A program made the translations under genes and the position numbers. From Primulina eburnea (Eukaryota; Streptophyta; Magnoliopsida; Lamiales; Gesneriaceae): 64,000 bases of DNA. Shown here piece by piece: positions 59,601 through 64,000 of the stretch. The stretch covers positions 3,596,001 to 3,660,000 of the forward strand of contig NC_133101.1 in NCBI RefSeq assembly GCF_022965805.1. The letters are read 5' to 3'. Position 1 is the first letter of the stretch; every line of letters starts with the position of its first letter. The notes beneath the pieces were generated by a model. That model ran no database searches. It was not told where the DNA came from and saw nothing but the letters and a program-made list of their open reading frames with translations.

Positions 59601-62600
59601 AAAAATAGCCAAAATGGTCATGTAATTGTTCATTTTGTGTTTTGGTCCTGTAAGTATTCAATTTTGCATTTTGGTCCGGTAATTAGATTGTGTTTTAGTT
59701 TTATCAATTTTTTATGGAATGCTGATTTGGTGCCGGACACGTCTCTCATTTCTCGGTGACATGTCAGCATTTTCTAGTGTCATTTCAGCATTACCCGGCT
59801 TCGCGTCAGCACTCCGACAAAAAAAGACTATAAACCAAAACATACCTAAATCAAGGACCAAATCCAAATACTCGGAGGACCAAAACACAAATTGGGAAAA
59901 AATTATAATTTGAGAAACCAATCATCTAAAAGTGGATGAAGGTGTGGATAAAAATGCTGATTTAAAATGAACAAACACGAAGTAAATGTACATGGCAATC
60001 AACATATATATGAAATCACAAATCACCGAGAAGAAAACAAGTATGCAAAGAAATTTCTATCGAATTTATGGAAGCTTAGAGACCTCAGATTAGTAAGGTT
60101 CCAAAGCAAACAGAATTTACCAGACAGCTAGCGTAATCTTTGCAAGCAAGGAATGCAACATTTACTGATGACAACTTTGCTGGGGTAAGTATAGAAACCT
60201 TTGTTACAATTCCCAAAGACCCCTCACACCCTATGAAAAACAGGTAGCAGCCACAGTTAGCCAAAAATAGTTCATGCATGTCACCATGACATAAAAAAAA
60301 AACAACTCTTTCAGAGTGCATTCACCGATGAATAAATGCTTCAAGTCATAGCCAGTGTTGTCTTTGCGTAAAGTTCCAAGCATATCGAGCACAGTACCAT
60401 TTGCTAAAACAGCTTCAAGGCCTGTAAATCAGCAAAATGTAGAGTTCATGACTGCAGAAAAACAGAAATAGATCTATACAAGCTCCAAACCGGACAAGAA
60501 GTCTCTACATAGCAGCAACTTTGAATGTAAACAGGCTTAAAAATAAATATAGAAGCAGTTTTGAGCACAATCCAAAAGGTGAAGAAAAGAGTAAGTCAAT
60601 AAAAGATGGCCAAGAAGAAGATGACGAAATTAAAGTTGTGGCAAACCAACTTCTTTGATGTGAGGCAGTCGGTTTTCTGTAATTTCAGTGTTAGGCTTGA
60701 GTCGTACCAGATGCATGTGCATGGAGATGAAAAAGACTAGGCAGCATACTCACCAGCTAGAATTGTACAACACGGCTAAAAGGCTTCAAAAGTCGCAATG
60801 GGGGATTCGGCGGAATTTGGCAGGTTTTTCAATGAATAAATTAGAAAAAATGGATTAGGCCAGGATTTAATATTAAGTGTTGAATATTGATTGTATTATC
60901 TTATTAGTAGTTACAATAGGAATATTTATCTTTATCTCTTGTCTTTTAAAATTTAATTAGAATAGATTACATCACTTTATTTAGGAAGGTTTGGTAGGAT
61001 AATTTTATATATCTTTGCATTGTATATTCTTCATTTGATAAGGAATAAGATTTGTGTTTCCTTCTCCTTTTTTTGCCATATTTCTCTATTAACCACATGG
61101 TATCATACTCATCAGAGATGAAAGTTTCTTTAAAGTCCCGGCCTCTTAGAATGACAGTTGGATGTGAGGCTAAAGTAGTTGAAGTACATTGTCAAATCTA
61201 CAACTTGAAGAATAATAAGAAAAATAACTAGCAATGCACTAACTGACTAATAATAAGAAAACCAAGAGTTAAGTCAAGTTCACAGGACTCATCTATTCTC
61301 TTAACAACATTCATTTCAATAGGTTATATATAAAAGAAAGAAGAAATGAACATGGAAAGAGGGAGATAATAACCAATAGTTCCTCCACGGCTCCACCTCC
61401 GACATACCTAGAACTCATTTCTTGAACACCCAAATAATGCCTTTATTCGATAAATATTCAATCATGGATGCAACTGGAGGGCATCCCGTTCAATTTACTC
61501 TTCCACGGGAAGGCATCCCTTTCCATTTAAGTGCCTAGCGTTATTTTGGCACCGTTATTCTTCTCTTTAAAAAAATCCCTTCATTACTATTGCAACCCAA
61601 GACGACTGAGGTGAGTGGAGTGGAGAAGGAACAACAAAATGGATCTTGTTTGAGCTTGAACATTTAAAAGCAAAACGAATAAATTATGATGTCAAATTCC
61701 TGAAAATCTAATGGGGTTAAATGTTGTTTAAATTAAACCAGTCCAAGTTCATTGCCTTTCCAATTCAAAAGATCCAGTTCGTCAAGTCCAAATCCAGTGC
61801 ATAATTAATTACTCTTTGTAAATTTATTCAACTGAGTAGTTGTCTCGAATTGGTTCTTAGAAGAATTTATATGGAAGCACCATCCCTAATTTCAGAATTT
61901 CTTCTTGTAAATAGAAACTACGAAAGTTGACTGTAAAAATCCATTTGGAATTAAAGAAACATAACTCGACCCAGTTCATGTCTTATCTCAGAAGATTCTA
62001 CAGTTATCAAAATACCAAACCACCCATCCACAAACAATTATTATTAAACAGAGGATATTGACAAAAAAGATGGAAAAAACTCACCAAGAACACTTCCATG
62101 AAGTGAACCAAACCGGATAAGCCTCAGTCCTCCAGCATTCGTTGCAATATTCCCTCCAATTTGGCAGCTTCCTTTGGCACCTAAATCCAGTGGCATAATA
62201 AATCTGAAACAAAAGCATAAATTATAGGAAATTAGGAATTGCAATCGAGCGTAAAAAAACTCATATGTATGAGTTTAACGTTTTCAAAGAAATTAGGAAG
62301 AATGATATATGCTTCGGTCATTCTCTATTTCTCTAGTAAGAACAGGCCCACAAGATGCTACATTACTTCTAAGCCACTTCCAGCCCAAGAATATTGAAAT
62401 TCACCACATAATTATATTTTGCCGTATTATGCTTAAAAATATTAACCAGTGCTCCTTGCTGCTCAATACTGAAAAGACAACACTATCCACTGGAGATTGG
62501 TCCTTTGTGCTATTCATCATATATTAGTAATTGAACTATGAATCAGTATTATATGTTGCTCATCTACTTTGAAAGTAATTACTATTTACTATACACCGTG

Positions 62601-64000
62601 TACTGCAACTTGGTATTGCTCATCTTCAACGTTGCTGCAACTTCGTATTGCTCATCCTGTACGTTGAGATGCATATGAGAGTAAAAGAATTGTGACACGA
62701 AACATTGGAGAAAGGAGAACCGAAAATAGGAGTTAAGAAGATGCAAGGTGGTCAAGTGTCCCAACTATCCTACCAAAAAAACAAGAATTTTTAAAAGACA
62801 AATTTGACGTGTCAACTATGGATCATTGATTGGACAATACAACCACAGGACCAACATGTAGATATGGTTAATCAACTGCAATCAACGTTTTCTACTCTTT
62901 TCCCTGGAGGTAACAATGGCCCACAACAAATACAAAGGCAAATTTGCTGCATCTCCGAGCATTTTCCCAACTATATTGTAAACATGTTTAGCCTTTATGA
63001 TAGGAAGTCCTCCTCGGAGACTATATATTAAAGTTTCTGTCACTCCACAGATCTGAGCAGCAGTGAACTTCAGATCTGGCTTAAGCTATGTTCAAGACAA
63101 TCCGGACACTGCAACATTGCATGGTAAAAACACCACTTCAATTTTGAATTAGAACATCACTATCAAATGATGATTTCAAACCTGTTACTGGGTTACCAAC
63201 ACAGTTTCTTTCATATTTTTTGGAAATACTAAATGAAGGCTAGATGGTTAGCGCAACACATAAATCTAAAAAACACGAACTTTTTTTGGTGGCCACTGCT
63301 GAAACTTAAGGAGGTGGTGCAGCATCTTAAGGATCATCTCTATTTTTTTTCTCTCATCAATACCCTAAAGCTTTGATACCATGTAGAAAAATATATTAGT
63401 ATAAAAACAAGTGTTTATTATCACTTCGAACTTGATACGTAAATGATAAACATGTGTCTTCTATCTTAGATATATGTGTCTTCTATCTTAAATTATCTAA
63501 CTAAATCAAAATATTATATATTCCACATTAGAATGATATAATCCCTCAACACTTATCAAAAAGTGATAGTAAATAGTAATGAGCGGATTTTGATATATTA
63601 TTAGTTAGCGTGTTTTTGATAGGTTGCGAGAATAGTTAGTTCTTCAAAGTCGACTAATCAGTCAAGAAATTAAAAGGTAGATTTAATTAACTTGTAACTA
63701 TTGTATTAACAAGGCGTCTGAACTCATGGGGGGAGATTACGTTGAAATCTATGGGAGTATGTAGGTTGCAAGTATATTGAGTTTGTTGTTTTATCGGGAG
63801 GCTCATTTTCAGGGAGATTAAATTTATTTTTTTATCAAATATGATGACATTAATGCATAAATATGTCCATTAAGAGTTGGGAGTGTTACATTTTGAGAAG
63901 TAGAACAAAGAACAGAAAAGTACCCTTGATTATCCAGAAAAGATATCAGGTTTTCCAGAATGCATCCAGCTTCACAAACCAGTATACCACTAGTCTTCAG
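56535..64000 (-). CDS. D2HGDH: D-2-hydroxyglutarate dehydrogenase, mitochondrial (C-terminal 366 residues)
   Basis: FAD enzyme oxidising D-2-hydroxyglutarate to 2-oxoglutarate in mitochondria, passing electrons to ETF (family knowledge). Eleven exons are predicted: 64000-63924 (cut by the edge), 62203-62085, 60421-60326, 60230-60121, 59494-59414, 58682-58582, 57591-57483, 57323-57218, 57037-56961, 56893-56768, 56633-56535. All introns are GT-AG and all phases join. The FAD-binding part has [20 protein letters not shown] and [18 protein letters not shown]. The C-terminal domain has the metal/substrate motif [13 protein letters not shown] and [12 protein letters not shown]. The ending is [20 protein letters not shown] plus LHDGM. 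About the first third lies outside the window. No lesion is seen, and the introns hold LTR relics. Confidence 0.95.
57988..58330 (+). mobile_element. Possible solo LTR in a D2HGDH intron
   Basis: TGTTGGGCC...GCTTCACA, 343 bp, containing a promoter-like AATAAAAGGAGG and a CT-rich leader, as in LTRs. Flanks aatac and aacat match only partly, so the boundaries are uncertain. Confidence 0.35.
59620..59900. mobile_element. Foldback (MITE-like) element in a D2HGDH intron
   Basis: TTTTGTGTTTTGGTCC(TGTA)AGTATT on the left is inverted as AATACTCGGAGGACCAAAACACAAA on the right (left arm about 59633-59660, right arm about 59868-59893). It has no coding capacity and the family is not known to me. Confidence 0.5.
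60878..61097 (+). mobile_element. Copia-like LTR relic with primer-binding site
   Basis: TGTTGAATATTG...TTAACCACA, 220 bp, followed directly by TGGTATCATACTC, a primer-binding-site-like string. No second LTR or coding sequence is seen. Confidence 0.5.
63382..63551 (-). mobile_element. Short LTR relic with primer-binding site
   Basis: TGTAGAAAAAT...CCTCAACA, 170 bp. On the minus strand it is followed by TGGTATCAAAGC (63381-63370), one base from the usual initiator-Met primer site. The layout resembles the short-LTR Copia element at 6003-10855, but the sequence differs. Lies in a D2HGDH intron. Confidence 0.55.

Overview
This window is plant nuclear DNA, most likely from a eudicot. The evidence is spliced genes with GT-AG introns, LTR retrotransposons primed by initiator-Met tRNA, a CACTA transposon, hAT MITEs, and a mitochondrial-type D-2-hydroxyglutarate dehydrogenase gene. 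The sequence is AT-rich and repeat-rich. I cannot name the species. I saw no rRNA, tRNA or CRISPR features.

The left 54 kb is an ancient tandem triplication of a roughly 5 kb segment carrying a tiny secreted glycine/cysteine-rich protein gene (GRP3-like, two exons, minus strand). Unit 1 (about 1-5370) holds an intact 71-codon copy. Unit 2 runs from about 5755 to 46883. It has been inflated to 41 kb by nested insertions but still keeps an intact 74-codon copy at 44938-46606. Unit 3 (about 49772-53175) keeps only exon 2 and ends in a small inversion.

Insertions in unit 2, left to right: a short-LTR Copia element (6003-10855, TSD gtctt); a degenerate Copia 3' portion (about 11187-14060); a CACTA element built from palindromic subterminal repeats (14572-15936, TSD tga); a broken Copia element (17078-25670, TSD gaaat) whose right LTR is split by a 2.4 kb solo LTR (23157-25524, TSD gtttc); a LARD-like non-autonomous Gypsy element with 2.9 kb LTRs (26096-34712, TSD tgaat); and a very young Gypsy chromovirus (34838-44077, TSD caatg). 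The three units serve as each other's empty-site controls, so many insertion boundaries and target-site duplications can be read exactly.

The young chromovirus is the most unusual object. Besides Gag-Pol and an integrase with a chromodomain-like tail, it has an extra 239-codon coiled-coil ORF between the primer-binding site and gag. Both ORFs start immediately after the same acceptor-like string, AG|GAAATGGC. A consensus splice donor lies in the LTR and is conserved in a diverged solo LTR at 53255-54151. This suggests alternative splicing of the element's RNA.

From 46.9 to 54.6 kb lie Copia, hAT, CACTA and Gypsy fragments, a solo LTR and a MITE. From 56535 to the right edge, on the minus strand, lie the last eleven exons of D-2-hydroxyglutarate dehydrogenase. 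All visible splice sites and phases are consistent, the introns carry LTR relics, and the final exon has a decayed tandem duplicate just downstream.
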